Positions 1 through 9,203 are shown, counted from the first letter of the stretch. The stretch is DNA of 45,283 nucleotides from an uncultured Prevotella sp. (GCA_905233825.1 CAJOFE010000042.1:11528-56810), one strand, 5' to 3'. Notes: generated by a model not told the origin, from the letters alone. Made by a program: numbers and translations.

Positions 1-89
1 CTACTTCGACCTATACCATAGATGTAGGTCAATGCGATTTCGCCACGCTTGTTCTGGGGCAAATCTACTCCAACAATTCTTATTGCCAT
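1..89 (-). CDS. rpsM: 30S ribosomal protein S13 (N-terminal part, runs off the window)
   Basis: The first 29 codons read [18 protein letters not shown] and onward to GIGRS, the classic S13 N-terminus that leads into its first helix-two-turn-helix. S13 sits in the head of the small subunit and contacts the P-site tRNA and the bridge to the large subunit. The rest of the gene lies beyond position 1. It follows rpmJ after a 113-nt gap containing a promoter, so it probably heads a sub-operon (in relatives rpsK, rpsD, rpoA and rplQ follow). Identity is certain; only the missing 3' part cannot be assessed. Confidence 0.95.
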   Translation of the reverse strand, partial: MAIRIVGVDLPQNKRGEIALTYIYGIGRS

Positions 90-147
90 TTGTTTGTAAA
101 AATGATAAATAAAATAAGTTTAAACTCTTGAAATTGCAAAAAGCATG

Positions 148-179
148 CAAAGGTAAGGAAATAAATTGATATTTCCTTA
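148..179 (-). promoter_or_regulatory. Promoter for rpsM with an overlapping 9-bp dyad
   Basis: On the minus strand, positions 155-148 read TACCTTTG, a perfect Bacteroidetes -7 element (TAnnTTTG), about 58 nt upstream of the rpsM start. A perfect inverted repeat TAAGGAAAT / ATTTCCTTA (154-162 and 171-179, 8-nt loop) abuts and overlaps this element. No TTTG is found 20 nt upstream. The dyad could be an operator or an RNA hairpin after rpmJ; which one is inference. Confidence 0.6.
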
Positions 180-202
180 CTTTGTTATACTTATTTAACA
201 AT

Positions 203-319
203 TTAGCCCTGACGCATCTTGTACTTAGGGTTCTTCTTGTTGATTACGAACAGGCGTCCCTTACGACGTACGATCTTGCAATCGGGGGTACGCTTCTTCA
301 GTGATGCTCTTGTCTTCAT
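203..319 (-). CDS. rpmJ: 50S ribosomal protein L36
   Basis: This 38-codon gene begins [20 protein letters not shown] and ends KYKMRQG. L36 is the smallest large-subunit protein and helps fold 23S rRNA near the base of the L7/L12 stalk. Only one cysteine (Cys14) is visible, so this is the zinc-independent form. It lies 14 nt after infA in the usual infA-rpmJ-rpsM order. The assignment is secure from sequence and position. Confidence 0.93.
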   Translation of the reverse strand: MKTRASLKKRTPDCKIVRRKGRLFVINKKNPKYKMRQG

Positions 320-333
320 GTCTTTGTATAAAG

Positions 334-552
334 TTATTTGTATCGAAAAACAATTCTTCCTTTTGTCAGGTCGTATGGGCTCATCTCGACCTTCACTTTG
401 TCACCGGGCAGAATGCGGATGTAGTGCATTCGCATCTTACCCGAGATGTGCGCAATAATCTGCACACCGTTCTCCAGTTCTACCCGGAACATTGCATTCG
501 AGAGACTCTCAATGATTGTTCCATCCTGCTCAATAGCGGACTGTTTTGCCAT
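334..552 (-). CDS. infA: Translation initiation factor IF-1
   Basis: The 72-residue product starts [20 protein letters not shown] and is a single S1-type OB fold, the normal IF-1 length. It occupies the ribosomal A site during initiation and modulates IF-2 and IF-3. The RVELENG and HISGKMR segments are typical core strands. It follows map by only 3 nt, indicating one transcript (secY-map-infA-rpmJ). Nothing unusual is seen. Confidence 0.96.
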   Translation of the reverse strand: MAKQSAIEQDGTIIESLSNAMFRVELENGVQIIAHISGKMRMHYIRILPGDKVKVEMSPYDLTKGRIVFRYK

Positions 553-555
553 GCT

Positions 556-1350
556 TTACTCTGTAGTGTTTTTTTCTATTTCTTCAAACGTTGATAAAAT
601 CTCAGCCTGTCCTCGGCGGACAACAATCGTGTGCTCGAAATGAGCTGCGGGCTTGCCATCCTGCGTGCAGACGCTCCAGCGGTCGGGCTTCAGATAGATG
701 TCGCGCTTACCCATCGTAATCATCGGCTCTATGGCAAGGCACATGCTGGCTTTCAACATGACGCCATTTCCACGTCTGCCATAGTTAGGCACTTGCGGAT
801 CTTCGTGCATCTCACGGCCAATGCCATGACCGGTCAATTCGCGTACGATACCATACCCTGCCTTCTCACAATGTTCTTGCACGGCACTACCGATGTCACC
901 AAGATGGCGTCCTACGACGGCCTGCTCTATACCCTTATAGAGCGATTCCTTGGTAACTTTCAGCAACCGTTTCACTTCATCCGAGACCTCACCGACACAG
1001 AACGTGTAGCAAGAGTCGCCGTTGAACCCGTTCAGAAGGGTGCCGCAGTCGATAGAGATGATATCTCCCTCCTTCAACACTGTATCCTTATCGGGGACGC
1101 CATGCACCACCACATCGTTCACCGACGTACAGATGCTGGCTGGAAACGGCCCGCCGTAGGGATTGGGAAAACCCTTAAACGTGGGGACTGCACCATGGTC
1201 GCGTATGAACTCATCGGCAATCTTGTCCAGCGCAAGGGTCGTTACTCCCGGTTTAATATGTTTCGCTAATTCGCCAAGCGTTTTACCAACTAACTGGTTC
1301 GCTTGGCGCATTAGCTCAATTTCATCTTCAGTCTTCAGAAATATCTTCAT
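556..1350 (-). CDS. map: Methionine aminopeptidase, type I
   Basis: The 264-residue enzyme removes the initiator methionine from nascent proteins with small second residues, using two metal ions. The M24 (pita-bread) metal ligands are visible: Asp in ISIDCGTLLNGFNGDSC (two Asp), His in LTGHGIGREMHEDPQVPNY, and Glu in CLAIEPMI and AHFEHTIVV. It lacks the N-terminal zinc-binding extension of eukaryotic type I enzymes. It sits between secY (5-nt gap) and infA (3-nt gap), its usual place in Bacteroidales spc operons. Confidence 0.96.
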   Translation of the reverse strand: MKIFLKTEDEIELMRQANQLVGKTLGELAKHIKPGVTTLALDKIADEFIRDHGAVPTFKGFPNPYGGPFPASICTSVNDVVVHGVPDKDTVLKEGDIISIDCGTLLNGFNGDSCYTFCVGEVSDEVKRLLKVTKESLYKGIEQAVVGRHLGDIGSAVQEHCEKAGYGIVRELTGHGIGREMHEDPQVPNYGRRGNGVMLKASMCLAIEPMITMGKRDIYLKPDRWSVCTQDGKPAAHFEHTIVVRRGQAEILSTFEEIEKNTTE

Positions 1351-1355
1351 CAGCC

Positions 1356-2699
1356 TTAGTAAGCAGTCATTCCGCCACGGCCACGCACTCTACCCGAGTT
1401 GAGCAAACCATCGTAATGGCGCATCAACAAGTGACTCTCAATCTGCTGCAGTGTGTCGAGCACCACACCGACAAGAATCAGCAACGACGTACCACCGAAG
1501 AACTGTGAGAACTCATCCTGCACATCAAGCAGGCTGGCAAAGGCGGGCATGACAGCAATGAATGCGATAAACAGCGAACCGGGTAGCGTGATACGCGACA
1601 TGATGGTGTCGATGTACTCGGCCGTGTCCTTACCAGGCTTAACACCAGGAATGAATCCATTGTTACGTTTCATATCCTCAGCCATCTGAGTGGGGTTCAG
1701 CGTGATTGCCGTATAGAAATACGTGAACGCGATAATCATTGCAGCAAAGATGACGTTGTACAGCCAGCTGTGATGATCCATCATGGAGCGCATGAACCAG
1801 CTTGCATTCTGAGGATCAGAATAGCGAACCAGTGCCAGCGGGATGAACATCAGAGCCTGAGCAAAGATGATAGGCATCACATTAGCAGCGAACAGCTTCA
1901 GGGGGATGTACTGACGGGCACCACCCACCTGCTTGTTGCCAACGACACGCTTTGCATACTGCACGGGAATCTTGCGCACGCCCTGCACCAGCACGATGGC
2001 GGCACATACCACAGCATAGAGAATGATAATCTCGATGAGGAACATCACCAGACCACCACCTGTAGCAGCTGCGAAGCGCGAACCTACCTCCTGGGCAAAG
2101 GCCTCGGGCAGACGGGCAATGATACCAATCATAATGATCAACGACACACCATTGCCAATACCCTTATCCGTGATGCGCTCTCCAAGCCACAGGATGAACA
2201 TACTGCCAGCGGCAAGAATGACGGAGGCAACGACAAGATACACGCCCCATTTCACGCCCGGATCGAAAGCGGCACCAATCTGCATCTTCAGATTGACGAG
2301 ATAACTCGGTGCCTGGAACAGCAGGATACCCACTGTCAGGATACGGGTATAAGAGCTAATCTTTTTGCGTCCGCTCTCGCCTTCACGCTGCATCTTCTGG
2401 AAATAAGGCACAGCAACGGCAAGCAGCTGCATTACGATAGAAGCTGAGATGTAAGGCATGATTCCCAACGCAAAGATAGAGGCATTGGAAAATGCACCAC
2501 CCGAGAACATGTCGAGAAGTGACATCAGGCCATTAGCTGTCTGCTTACGCAGATCGTCCAGCTGGTTATAGCTGATACCTGGCAGCAATACTTTTGAACC
2601 GAAACGGTAGATTGCCACAAACAGCACTGTGATGAGGATGCGCTGGCGCAGGTCCTCAATCTTCCAAATGTTCTTTAGGGTGTCTATAAACTTCTTCAT
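1356..2699 (-). CDS. secY: Protein translocase subunit SecY
   Basis: This 447-residue inner-membrane protein forms the protein-conducting channel of the Sec translocon, with SecE (also in this window, 44616-44813). The sequence shows the N-terminal amphipathic stretch, about ten hydrophobic helices, and the conserved pore-plug region after SYNQLDDLRKQTANGLM. The cytoplasmic loop KRVVGNKQVGGARQYIPLK matches the region that contacts the ribosome and SecA. It follows rplO by 8 nt and precedes map. Length is normal. Confidence 0.97.
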   Translation of the reverse strand: MKKFIDTLKNIWKIEDLRQRILITVLFVAIYRFGSKVLLPGISYNQLDDLRKQTANGLMSLLDMFSGGAFSNASIFALGIMPYISASIVMQLLAVAVPYFQKMQREGESGRKKISSYTRILTVGILLFQAPSYLVNLKMQIGAAFDPGVKWGVYLVVASVILAAGSMFILWLGERITDKGIGNGVSLIIMIGIIARLPEAFAQEVGSRFAAATGGGLVMFLIEIIILYAVVCAAIVLVQGVRKIPVQYAKRVVGNKQVGGARQYIPLKLFAANVMPIIFAQALMFIPLALVRYSDPQNASWFMRSMMDHHSWLYNVIFAAMIIAFTYFYTAITLNPTQMAEDMKRNNGFIPGVKPGKDTAEYIDTIMSRITLPGSLFIAFIAVMPAFASLLDVQDEFSQFFGGTSLLILVGVVLDTLQQIESHLLMRHYDGLLNSGRVRGRGGMTAY

Positions 2700-2707
2700 C
2701 TTCTTAA

Positions 2708-3154
2708 TTAGATTATTGTTGCGTTACCACCTACGGCCTTGATAGCCTCTTCAGCCTTCTTCGAGAAAGCATTGGCCACCACGTCGATTTTTGCTTTCAG
2801 CTCACCATTAGCCAGAACCTTCACCGGTTCCTTACCATTCGTCAGACCAGCAGCAACCAGCTCCTCTACGCCAATCTTGGTGTAGCCCTTAGCCTCTGCC
2901 AACTTCTGAAGAGTAGAAAGATTAACAGCGAAGAATTCCTTATGATTGATGTTCTTGAAGCCAGACTTCGGCAGACGGCGCTGCAGAGGCATCTGACCAC
3001 CTTCAAAGCCAACCTTCTTCTTATAACCAGAGCGGGCCTTTGCACCTTTGTGACCACGGGTAGAAGTGCCGCCAAGTCCAGAACCAGGACCACGGCCGAT
3101 CCTCCGGCGTGAATGAGTAGAGCCCTCTGCAGGTTTCAAATTATTCAGTTTCAT
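2708..3154 (-). CDS. rplO: 50S ribosomal protein L15
   Basis: The 148-residue protein begins MKLNNLKPAEGSTHSRRRIG, followed by the very basic glycine-rich tail that threads into 23S rRNA (GRGPGSGLGGTSTRGHKGAK). The C-terminal globular part contains the L15/L18e fold with ANGELKAKIDVVANAFSKKA. It is a late-assembly large-subunit protein. It lies between rpmD and secY as in standard spc operons, with an 8-nt gap to secY. Confidence 0.96.
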   Translation of the reverse strand: MKLNNLKPAEGSTHSRRRIGRGPGSGLGGTSTRGHKGAKARSGYKKKVGFEGGQMPLQRRLPKSGFKNINHKEFFAVNLSTLQKLAEAKGYTKIGVEELVAAGLTNGKEPVKVLANGELKAKIDVVANAFSKKAEEAIKAVGGNATII

Positions 3155-3186
3155 AACTCGTATTCGTTTTAATGTGTGATTACTGT

Positions 3187-3363
3187 TTAGTCAATAACGG
3201 TTACTAGATGATGAACCTTACGAATCATACCACGGATAGCAGGGCAGTCCTCTTTCTCAACAACCTGGTCAATCTTGTGAAGGCCCAGTGCCTCAAGGGT
3301 ACGCTTCTGGTCAACGGGATAACCGATCTTACTCTTAATCTGCTTAATCTTAATTGTTGCCAT
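3187..3363 (-). CDS. rpmD: 50S ribosomal protein L30
   Basis: This 58-codon gene reads [20 protein letters not shown] and ends HHLVTVID, the typical short bacterial L30. The central [13 protein letters not shown] helix-loop is well conserved. It lies 15 nt after rpsE and 32 nt before rplO, the canonical position. The small size hides it from simple open-reading-frame lists, but frame, start and stop are clean. Confidence 0.94.
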   Translation of the reverse strand: MATIKIKQIKSKIGYPVDQKRTLEALGLHKIDQVVEKEDCPAIRGMIRKVHHLVTVID

Positions 3364-3378
3364 AGTCTTTGCCTCCTA

Positions 3379-3891
3379 TTATCCTCTAAATACTTTGTCC
3401 ATACTGATGCCGCGCGTTCCTGCCACAGTATAGGCATCACGCATGCTGCTCAGGGCCACGATAGTAGCCTTCACCAGGTTGTGGGGGTTAGAAGAACCCT
3501 TCGACTTAGCCAGCACATCCTTAATACCAGCACTCTCCAGCACAGCACGCATAGCGCCACCGGCCACCAGACCAGTACCAGCAGCTGCCGGCTTCAGGAA
3601 TACCTGTGCACCGCCGAAGCGAGCCTCCATCTCATGAGGAATGGTGCCCTTGAGCACGGGAACCTTCACGAGATTCTTCTTGGCCGACTCAACACCCTTG
3701 GCGATAGCAGCCTGTACTTCACCGGCCTTACCCAGGCCCCAGCCAATCACGCCATTGCCGTCGCCAACAACAACGATAGCTGCGAACGTAAAGGTGCGAC
3801 CACCCTTGGTCACCTTGGTTACACGGTTGATGGCAACCAGTCTGTCTTTCAGTTCTACGTCACTATTTACTTTAACTCTGTTCATTGCCAT
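3379..3891 (-). CDS. rpsE: 30S ribosomal protein S5
   Basis: The 170-residue protein has the N-terminal double-stranded RNA-binding-like domain ([21 protein letters not shown]) followed by the C-terminal S5 fold ([19 protein letters not shown]). S5 sits near the mRNA entry channel with S3 and S4 and affects decoding accuracy. The loop VTKGGR, where spectinomycin-resistance changes usually occur, appears wild type. It is 6 nt after rplR and 15 nt before rpmD. Confidence 0.96.
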   Translation of the reverse strand: MAMNRVKVNSDVELKDRLVAINRVTKVTKGGRTFTFAAIVVVGDGNGVIGWGLGKAGEVQAAIAKGVESAKKNLVKVPVLKGTIPHEMEARFGGAQVFLKPAAAGTGLVAGGAMRAVLESAGIKDVLAKSKGSSNPHNLVKATIVALSSMRDAYTVAGTRGISMDKVFRG

Positions 3892-3897
3892 AATCGT

Positions 3898-4242
3898 TTA
3901 GAAATTAAGTCCACCTTTACGAGCTGCATCAGCGAGCGACTTCACACGTCCATGATACAAATAGCCATTACGGTCGAAGACCACAGCCTTCACGCCAGCC
4001 TCAAGAGCCTTGGCAGCAATCAGCTCACCGACCTTCTCAGCCTGCTGAATCTTAGGCATAGCCTCCAGGCCCAGCGACGAAGCTGCGACCAACGTCTTGC
4101 CCTCAACATCATTAATCACCTGAACATAAATCTGCTTGTTAGAGCGGAAAACGCTCATGCGGGGACGCTCAGCAGTTCCATATACATTCTTACGAATTCT
4201 ATACTTGATCTTAATTCGTCTTTCTACTTTCTTTGTCGTCAT
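3898..4242 (-). CDS. rplR: 50S ribosomal protein L18
   Basis: The 114-residue protein starts [20 protein letters not shown], with a basic N-terminal tail, then the conserved [19 protein letters not shown] strand region and the C-terminal [21 protein letters not shown]18 binds 5S rRNA with L5 and anchors it in the central protuberance. It sits between rplF (19-nt gap) and rpsE, the standard order. Confidence 0.96.
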   Translation of the reverse strand: MTTKKVERRIKIKYRIRKNVYGTAERPRMSVFRSNKQIYVQVINDVEGKTLVAASSLGLEAMPKIQQAEKVGELIAAKALEAGVKAVVFDRNGYLYHGRVKSLADAARKGGLNF

Positions 4243-4261
4243 AATCGTAAATCATTTAAAG

Positions 4262-4831
4262 TTACTTAGCTGAAGCTGACTTACCCGACTTGCGACGGAT
4301 AACTTCACCCTTAAACAAGATACCCTTTCCTTTATAAGGCTCAGGCTTGCGGAAAGAACGAATTTTTGCGCAGATAAGACCGAGCAGCTGCTTGTCGGCA
4401 CACTCCAAGATAAGCTGGGGGTTCTGGTTACGCTCCGACTTGGTCTCCACCTTCACTTCCTTGGGAAGCTGAATGAAAATGGGATGCGTATAACCGAGGG
4501 AGAACTCAATGAGGTTGCCCTGGTTCGATACACGATAACCAACGCCGACGAGTTCCAACTCCTTTTTGTATCCCTCGCTGACACCAACGACCATATTGTT
4601 CACTAGTGCGCGATAGAGACCATGGAAGGCCTGCTTCTGCTTGAGGTTCACGGGACTGTTCTCATCAATCTCGAATGTCACGTGACCATCCTCAATCTTC
4701 ACATTAATAGACTTATCGACTTTCTGGGAAAGCTCGCCCTTCGGGCCTTTCACGGTAACGACACCGTCCTTGTCCTGAGCAATAGTAACGCCTGCAGGAA
4801 TACTAATTGGCAATTTTCCTATTCTTGACAT
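4262..4831 (-). CDS. rplF: 50S ribosomal protein L6
   Basis: This 189-residue protein starts MSRIGKLPISIPAGVTIAQD and contains the two tandem L6 domains. The C-terminal one ends with the conserved IRSFRKPEPYKGKGILFKGE, which contacts the sarcin-ricin loop region. L6 lies near the GTPase-associated centre where EF-G (fusA, 19428-21554) acts. Gap to rpsH is 15 nt. Nothing unusual is visible. Confidence 0.96.
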   Translation of the reverse strand: MSRIGKLPISIPAGVTIAQDKDGVVTVKGPKGELSQKVDKSINVKIEDGHVTFEIDENSPVNLKQKQAFHGLYRALVNNMVVGVSEGYKKELELVGVGYRVSNQGNLIEFSLGYTHPIFIQLPKEVKVETKSERNQNPQLILECADKQLLGLICAKIRSFRKPEPYKGKGILFKGEVIRRKSGKSASAK

Positions 4832-4846
4832 ATTTCAATCCTCCAA

Positions 4847-5242
4847 TTAATAGACGTAGCAAAGCACCTCACCACCAATCTTCAGCTGCGAGGCCTCCTT
4901 GTCTGTCATTACACCCTTGGACGTAGATATGATAGCAATACCCAGTCCATTAATTACTCTCGGCATGTCTTTGTAGCCAGTATACTGGCGAAGACCTGGT
5001 GTGGAGACGCGCTTCAGGAACTTGATGGCGTTCTCCTTTGTTACAGGGTCATACTTCAAGGCGACCTTGATAGTTCCCTGAGGGCCATCCTCGATGAACT
5101 TGTAGTTCAGGATGTAGCCTTTCTCGAAGAGGATCTTAGTAATCTCCTTCTTCAAGTTTGAAGCTGGTACTTCCACCACACGGTGATGAGCCATGATGGC
5201 GTTTCTCAACCTCGTCAGAAAATCTGCTATAGGATCTGTCAT
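4847..5242 (-). CDS. rpsH: 30S ribosomal protein S8
   Basis: The start at 5242 gives MTDPIADFLTRLRNAIMAHH and a 131-residue protein, the normal S8 length. An in-frame upstream ATG at 5281 would add 13 residues with no family match and is not used. S8 binds helix 21 of 16S rRNA and in E. coli represses the spc operon. The C-terminus GLGIAIISTSKGVMTDKEA with CYVY at the end is typical. It lies 61 nt after rpsN, the longest gap in this part of the cluster. Confidence 0.95.
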   Translation of the reverse strand: MTDPIADFLTRLRNAIMAHHRVVEVPASNLKKEITKILFEKGYILNYKFIEDGPQGTIKVALKYDPVTKENAIKFLKRVSTPGLRQYTGYKDMPRVINGLGIAIISTSKGVMTDKEASQLKIGGEVLCYVY

Positions 5243-5303
5243 AAAAAATAATTGTTTAATTAATCGGGACTCCCCCGACAATATTAAAAGTGAAAATTCT
5301 CTC

Positions 5304-5621
5304 TTACCAGCTGGCCTTCTTCACGCCAGGAATGAGACCACTCGATGCCATCTCGCGGAACTGGATACGCGACAGACCGAACTGACGCATATATCCTTTG
5401 GGACGACCGGTAATCTTGCAACGGTTGTGCAGACGGATGGGGTTAGCATTGCGAGGAATGTCCTGCAGTTTGCGGGCAGCCTCATAGGCAGCCATAGCCC
5501 CCTCTTCAGTGCTCACGTCGGAAGTAGCAATAATCTTCTTCAGTGCTGCACGCTTTTCTGCATAACGAGCAACAAGCTTTGCACGCTTGACCTCACGGGC
5601 CTTCATTGATTCTTTTGCCAT
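5304..5621 (-). CDS. rpsN: 30S ribosomal protein S14, zinc-independent form
   Basis: The product is 105 residues, starting [20 protein letters not shown] and ending [11 protein letters not shown]. Only one cysteine ([12 protein letters not shown]) is present, so the zinc-ribbon CxxC pairs are absent and this is the C-minus type. The middle segment [20 protein letters not shown] is a few residues longer than I recall for Bacteroides S14 (about 99). It lies 5 nt after rplE. Confidence 0.94.
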   Translation of the reverse strand: MAKESMKAREVKRAKLVARYAEKRAALKKIIATSDVSTEEGAMAAYEAARKLQDIPRNANPIRLHNRCKITGRPKGYMRQFGLSRIQFREMASSGLIPGVKKASW

Positions 5622-5626
5622 ATCTC

Positions 5627-6180
<554 letters not shown>

Positions 6181-6181
<1 letters not shown>

Positions 6182-6498
6182 TACTTAATCTCCTCCCCTG
6201 ACTTTTTAGCCACGCGAATGACGTTCTTGCCCTCGTGCTTGATAGAGACACGTGTGGGCTTACCGCTCTTCGGATCAATCAAACTTAAATTCGAGATATG
6301 AATGGGAGCCTCAACTTTCTCAAAGCCTCCCTGAGGATTCTTGGCGTTGGGCTTCGTGCTCTTGTTGACGATGTTCACACCCTCAACGATGGCGCGCTGC
6401 TTCTCAACCAAGACCTTCAGCACCTTGCCAGTCTTGCCCTTGTCCTCACCGGCCAGGACCACGACTGTATCGTTTTTCCTAATATGTAACTTGCTCAT
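6181..6498 (-). CDS. rplX: 50S ribosomal protein L24
   Basis: The 105-residue product starts [20 protein letters not shown] and has the N-terminal KOW motif ([20 protein letters not shown]). L24 is an assembly initiator that binds the 5' end of 23S rRNA and lies near the peptide exit. It ends on a TAA overlapping the ATG of rplE by one base. It follows rplN by 19 nt. Confidence 0.96.
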
Positions 6499-6517
6499 TA
6501 CTTTAATACTTTAAATG

Positions 6518-6883
6518 TTAAAGAACTTCGGGTGCCAAAGATACGACCTTCATGTTGACGGCACGCAGCTCACGGGCCACAGGGCCGAAGATGCGACTGC
6601 CACGGAGCTCACCTGCATTGTTCAGAAGAACACAGGCATTGTCGTCGAAGCGGATGTACGAGCCATCGGCACGGCGAATCTCCTTCTTGGTGCGAACAAT
6701 CAGAGCCTTCGACACTGTACCTTTCTTCACGTCGCTCGTAGGAATGGCGTTCTTGATAGCAACGACAATCACGTCGCCTACGCTGGCATAACGGCGGCGG
6801 GTACCACCCAACACGCGAATGCACAGGGCCTCGCGAGCACCGCTGTTATCAGCTACTATAAGTCTTGATTCTGCTTGTATCAT
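6518..6883 (-). CDS. rplN: 50S ribosomal protein L14
   Basis: The 121-residue protein starts [20 protein letters not shown] and carries the conserved barrel segments [13 protein letters not shown] and [15 protein letters not shown], ending LAPEVL. L14 forms an intersubunit bridge and is the docking site of RsfS. It is 2 nt downstream of rpsQ. Identity is certain and the length is close to normal. Confidence 0.97.
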   Translation of the reverse strand: MIQAESRLIVADNSGAREALCIRVLGGTRRRYASVGDVIVVAIKNAIPTSDVKKGTVSKALIVRTKKEIRRADGSYIRFDDNACVLLNNAGELRGSRIFGPVARELRAVNMKVVSLAPEVL

Positions 6884-6885
6884 AA

Positions 6886-7089
6886 TTACTTAGCTTTTTC
6901 TACGATTTGTACTAACCTCCAGCGCTTTGTCTTCGACAGAGGGCGGGTTTCCATGATGAGCACGGTGTCGCCGACATTGCACTCATTCTTCTCGTCATGC
7001 ACATGGTACTTCTTCGTTTTCTGGACGAACTTACCATAAATAGGGTGCTTCTCCTTGAACTTGGCGGCAATAACAATGGTTTTATCCAT
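6886..7089 (-). CDS. rpsQ: 30S ribosomal protein S17, 5' end missing
   Basis: The only in-frame ATG (7089) gives 67 residues, [20 protein letters not shown] to [10 protein letters not shown], whereas S17 is normally about 85. S17-like coding continues upstream in the same frame to about 7131 ([14 protein letters not shown]), but no ATG, GTG or TTG is found before an in-frame TGA. The missing start lies where rpmC reads through. S17 is an OB-fold primary 16S rRNA binder. The likely cause is a short deletion joining rpmC and rpsQ, real or from assembly. Confidence 0.85.
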   Translation of the reverse strand: MDKTIVIAAKFKEKHPIYGKFVQKTKKYHVHDEKNECNVGDTVLIMETRPLSKTKRWRLVQIVEKAK

Positions 7090-7312
7090 TTTGTTGCTGA
7101 TAACGACACCCTGTCTTGTCTTTCTTAAGTTCTCTCTGACGGAGCACCGTCTTCATGCGTGCGATGTCACGACGTGCGGCCTTGATCAGCGAGGGGTTCT
7201 CCAGCGGAGTAACGTTATGATTGAACTTCATCTGGTTGTACTTGGCAACCGACTCCTCCATGCGCTCGGCCAGTTCTTTGGTCTCGAGCTCTTTAATCTC
7301 TTGCATTTTCAT
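7082..7312 (-). CDS. rpmC: 50S ribosomal protein L29, reading through into rpsQ
   Basis: The protein begins [20 protein letters not shown] and shows the two long helices of L29 to [17 protein letters not shown] typical L29 ends about there, near 65 residues. Here the frame continues for ten more residues ([12 protein letters not shown]) across the region that encodes the S17 N-terminus in another frame, overlapping the rpsQ ATG. L29 lies at the exit tunnel next to L23. The odd C-terminus is best explained by loss of the original stop codon. Confidence 0.88.
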   Translation of the reverse strand: MKMQEIKELETKELAERMEESVAKYNQMKFNHNVTPLENPSLIKAARRDIARMKTVLRQRELKKDKTGCRYQQQNG

Positions 7313-7317
7313 ACTAA

Positions 7318-7700
7318 TCAGGCATTTTTATCGTAGTCACGTCTTACAACAAACTTAGTCTTCACGGGCAGCTTCTGGGCACCGAGACGGAGAGCCTCCT
7401 TTGCCACATCGAAGGGAACGCCCTCGACCTCGAAAAGAATACGGCCGGGAGTGACAGGAGCAACCCATCCTGCGGGATCACCCTTACCTTTACCCATTCG
7501 CACGTCAGCAGGCTTGCGAGTGATGGGTTTGTCGGGGAAGATGCGGATCCACACCTGACCTTCACGGTTCCAATCCACTTGGCATCCATGGTCTTGATGC
7601 CGAAGGAACCGAAAGCCAGCGTCGTACCTCTGTGGGCGTTGCCTTTGTTGCCACGTCCGTCCTGAGGTCTTCTATATCTTACTCTTTTTGGCTGTAACAT
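7318..7700 (-). pseudogene. rplP: 50S ribosomal protein L16, frameshifted by a short internal deletion
   Basis: The first 43 codons ([20 protein letters not shown] to MDAKWI) are a perfect L16 N-terminus. At about 7570 the frame is lost: the original frame continues with unrelated residues, while another frame resumes L16 at [20 protein letters not shown] and runs to RRDYDKNA at 7318. About 16 expected residues (the segment after AKWI, normally of the form DGR...RYM) are missing, estimated as a 46-base loss. L16 is essential and helps accommodate A-site tRNA, so a true disruption is unlikely unless another copy exists. Confidence 0.88.
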
Positions 7701-7717
7701 GATAGCTTCTCTTTCGT

Positions 7718-8455
7718 TTAACGGTTAGTTCTTTTTTTGTCCCCACGGAACTTACGACCATCTCTGTTACCACCGGCGTTGTTGCGGGCACCCTGCTTCT
7801 CCTGCGAGAAGTTAGGAGCGAGGTCAACCTTGCCATAGACTTCGCCACGGCAAATCCAAACCTTGATACCCAGCAGTCCGACCTTGGTAAGAGCCTCTGC
7901 CTGGCAGAAATCGATGTCAGCACGGAAGGTGTGTAAAGGCGTACGGCCTTCCTTCAGCATCTCGCTGCGTGCGATTTCAGCACCATTCAGACGTCCCGAT
8001 ATCTGGACTTTAATACCCTCAGCGCCAGCACGCATCGTGTTGGCAATAGCCTGCTTGATAGCACGACGATAAGCAATCTTGCCCTCAATCTGGCGAGCGA
8101 TATTCGTGGCAACGATTGTAGCGTCAAGCTCAGGACGCTTCACTTCATAGATGTTAATCTGAATCTCCTTGTCGAAGAGTTTCTTCAACTCGTCCTTCAG
8201 ATTATCGACCTCCTGACCACTCTTACCAATGACGATGCCCGGACGAGCCGTGCAAATGGTAATGGTAACCAGCTTCAAGGTACGCTCGATGACAATCTTC
8301 GACACGCTGGCCTTGGCCAAACGCTCGTTGAGGTACTTACGGATTTTCTGATCCTCTACCAGGTTCTCTCCGAAGTCCTTGCCTCCGAACCAATTTGAAT
8401 CCCAACCACGGACAATGCCGAGACGGTTGCTAATAGGATTTACTTTCTGTCCCAT
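7718..8455 (-). CDS. rpsC: 30S ribosomal protein S3
   Basis: The 245-residue protein starts [20 protein letters not shown] and contains the KH domain ([20 protein letters not shown]) followed by the C-terminal S3 domain ([20 protein letters not shown]). It ends in a low-complexity basic tail rich in N, G, R and K, as in other Bacteroidales. S3 lines the mRNA entry tunnel and has helicase activity with S4 and S5. It follows rplV by 5 nt. Confidence 0.97.
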   Translation of the reverse strand: MGQKVNPISNRLGIVRGWDSNWFGGKDFGENLVEDQKIRKYLNERLAKASVSKIVIERTLKLVTITICTARPGIVIGKSGQEVDNLKDELKKLFDKEIQINIYEVKRPELDATIVATNIARQIEGKIAYRRAIKQAIANTMRAGAEGIKVQISGRLNGAEIARSEMLKEGRTPLHTFRADIDFCQAEALTKVGLLGIKVWICRGEVYGKVDLAPNFSQEKQGARNNAGGNRDGRKFRGDKKRTNR

Positions 8456-8460
8456 GCTGA

Positions 8461-8868
8461 TTATTCTTTTACGTCATTAGTTTTAGCGTCAACGAACAGG
8501 GTCACGTGGTTAGAACGCTTGCGGATGCGGTATCCGCGACCCTGAGGTGCCGGTCTCATTCGTTTCAAAGTGACACCCTCGTCAACGAACACGCGGGTGA
8601 TGAACAGCTCGCCGGCCTCGGCCTTGCGATCGTTCTTTGCTTCCCAGTTAGCAATAGCCGAGCGGAGAAGTTTCTCCACGTCAGCGGCAGCAGCCTTCTT
8701 CGAGAAGTGAAGCACACCGAGTGCACGGTTCACCTCCATGCCGCGAATCATGTCAACGACATAGCGCATCTTGCGCGGAGAAGAAGGACAGCCTTTCAGC
8801 TTTGCAAAATACTGCGTCTTAAGAGCTGCTTTTCTCTCTTCAGCCTTAATATGTTTTCTTGCTCCCAT
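8461..8868 (-). CDS. rplV: 50S ribosomal protein L22
   Basis: The 135-residue product starts [20 protein letters not shown] and contains the conserved [20 protein letters not shown]. It ends with the extended beta hairpin [20 protein letters not shown] that lines the exit tunnel near the macrolide site. Its ATG lies just 4 nt from the AATTTTC heptad array that fills the gap to rpsS. Identity is certain. Confidence 0.97.
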   Translation of the reverse strand: MGARKHIKAEERKAALKTQYFAKLKGCPSSPRKMRYVVDMIRGMEVNRALGVLHFSKKAAAADVEKLLRSAIANWEAKNDRKAEAGELFITRVFVDEGVTLKRMRPAPQGRGYRIRKRSNHVTLFVDAKTNDVKE

Positions 8869-8872
8869 TGTT

Positions 8873-8907
8873 AATTTTCAATTTTCAATTTTCAATTTTC
8901 AATTTTC
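8873..8907. repeat. Five tandem AATTTTC heptads before rplV
   Basis: Five perfect 7-bp units (AATTTTC on the plus strand, GAAAATT in the mRNA) fill most of the 46-nt gap between rpsS and rplV. The same unit occurs four times before rpoC (37850-37881). The mRNA leader is therefore A/T-rich and unstructured, which in Bacteroidetes can stand in for a Shine-Dalgarno sequence. Copy number could vary by slippage. Confidence 0.9.
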
Positions 8908-8914
8908 CCTGGGA

Positions 8915-9181
8915 TTACTTCTTGTTACCGGCATGACCACCGAAGCGACGTGTGGGTGCGAACTCACCGAGCTTATGGCCAACCATGTTCTCAGTAATGT
9001 AAACAGGGATAAATTTGTTTCCGTTATGAACTGCAACAGTGTGTCCCACGAAGTCAGGGGAAATCATTGATGCTCTGGCCCACGTCTTCACGACATTCTT
9101 CTTGCCGCTCTCATTCATGGCGAGAACTTTCTTCTCGAGAGAGACATTGATATACGGACCTTTCTTTAATGAACGACTCAT
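8915..9181 (-). CDS. rpsS: 30S ribosomal protein S19
   Basis: The 88-residue protein starts [20 protein letters not shown] and has the conserved [24 protein letters not shown] core and the C-terminal [16 protein letters not shown]19 binds the 16S head with S13. It follows rplB by 22 nt and precedes rplV after the heptad array. Length is normal. Confidence 0.96.
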   Translation of the reverse strand: MSRSLKKGPYINVSLEKKVLAMNESGKKNVVKTWARASMISPDFVGHTVAVHNGNKFIPVYITENMVGHKLGEFAPTRRFGGHAGNKK

Positions 9182-9203
9182 AATTTAACTCTTGTTTTCT
9201 TGA

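Noticed and set aside
631..2447. Plus-strand open frames opposite map and secY
   Set aside because: Antisense shadows with no signal peptide, domain or promoter; map and secY are certain.
3208..4269. Long plus-strand open frame opposite rplR and rpsE (353 codons)
   Set aside because: It is the antisense shadow of three well-supported ribosomal genes and has no recognisable domain.
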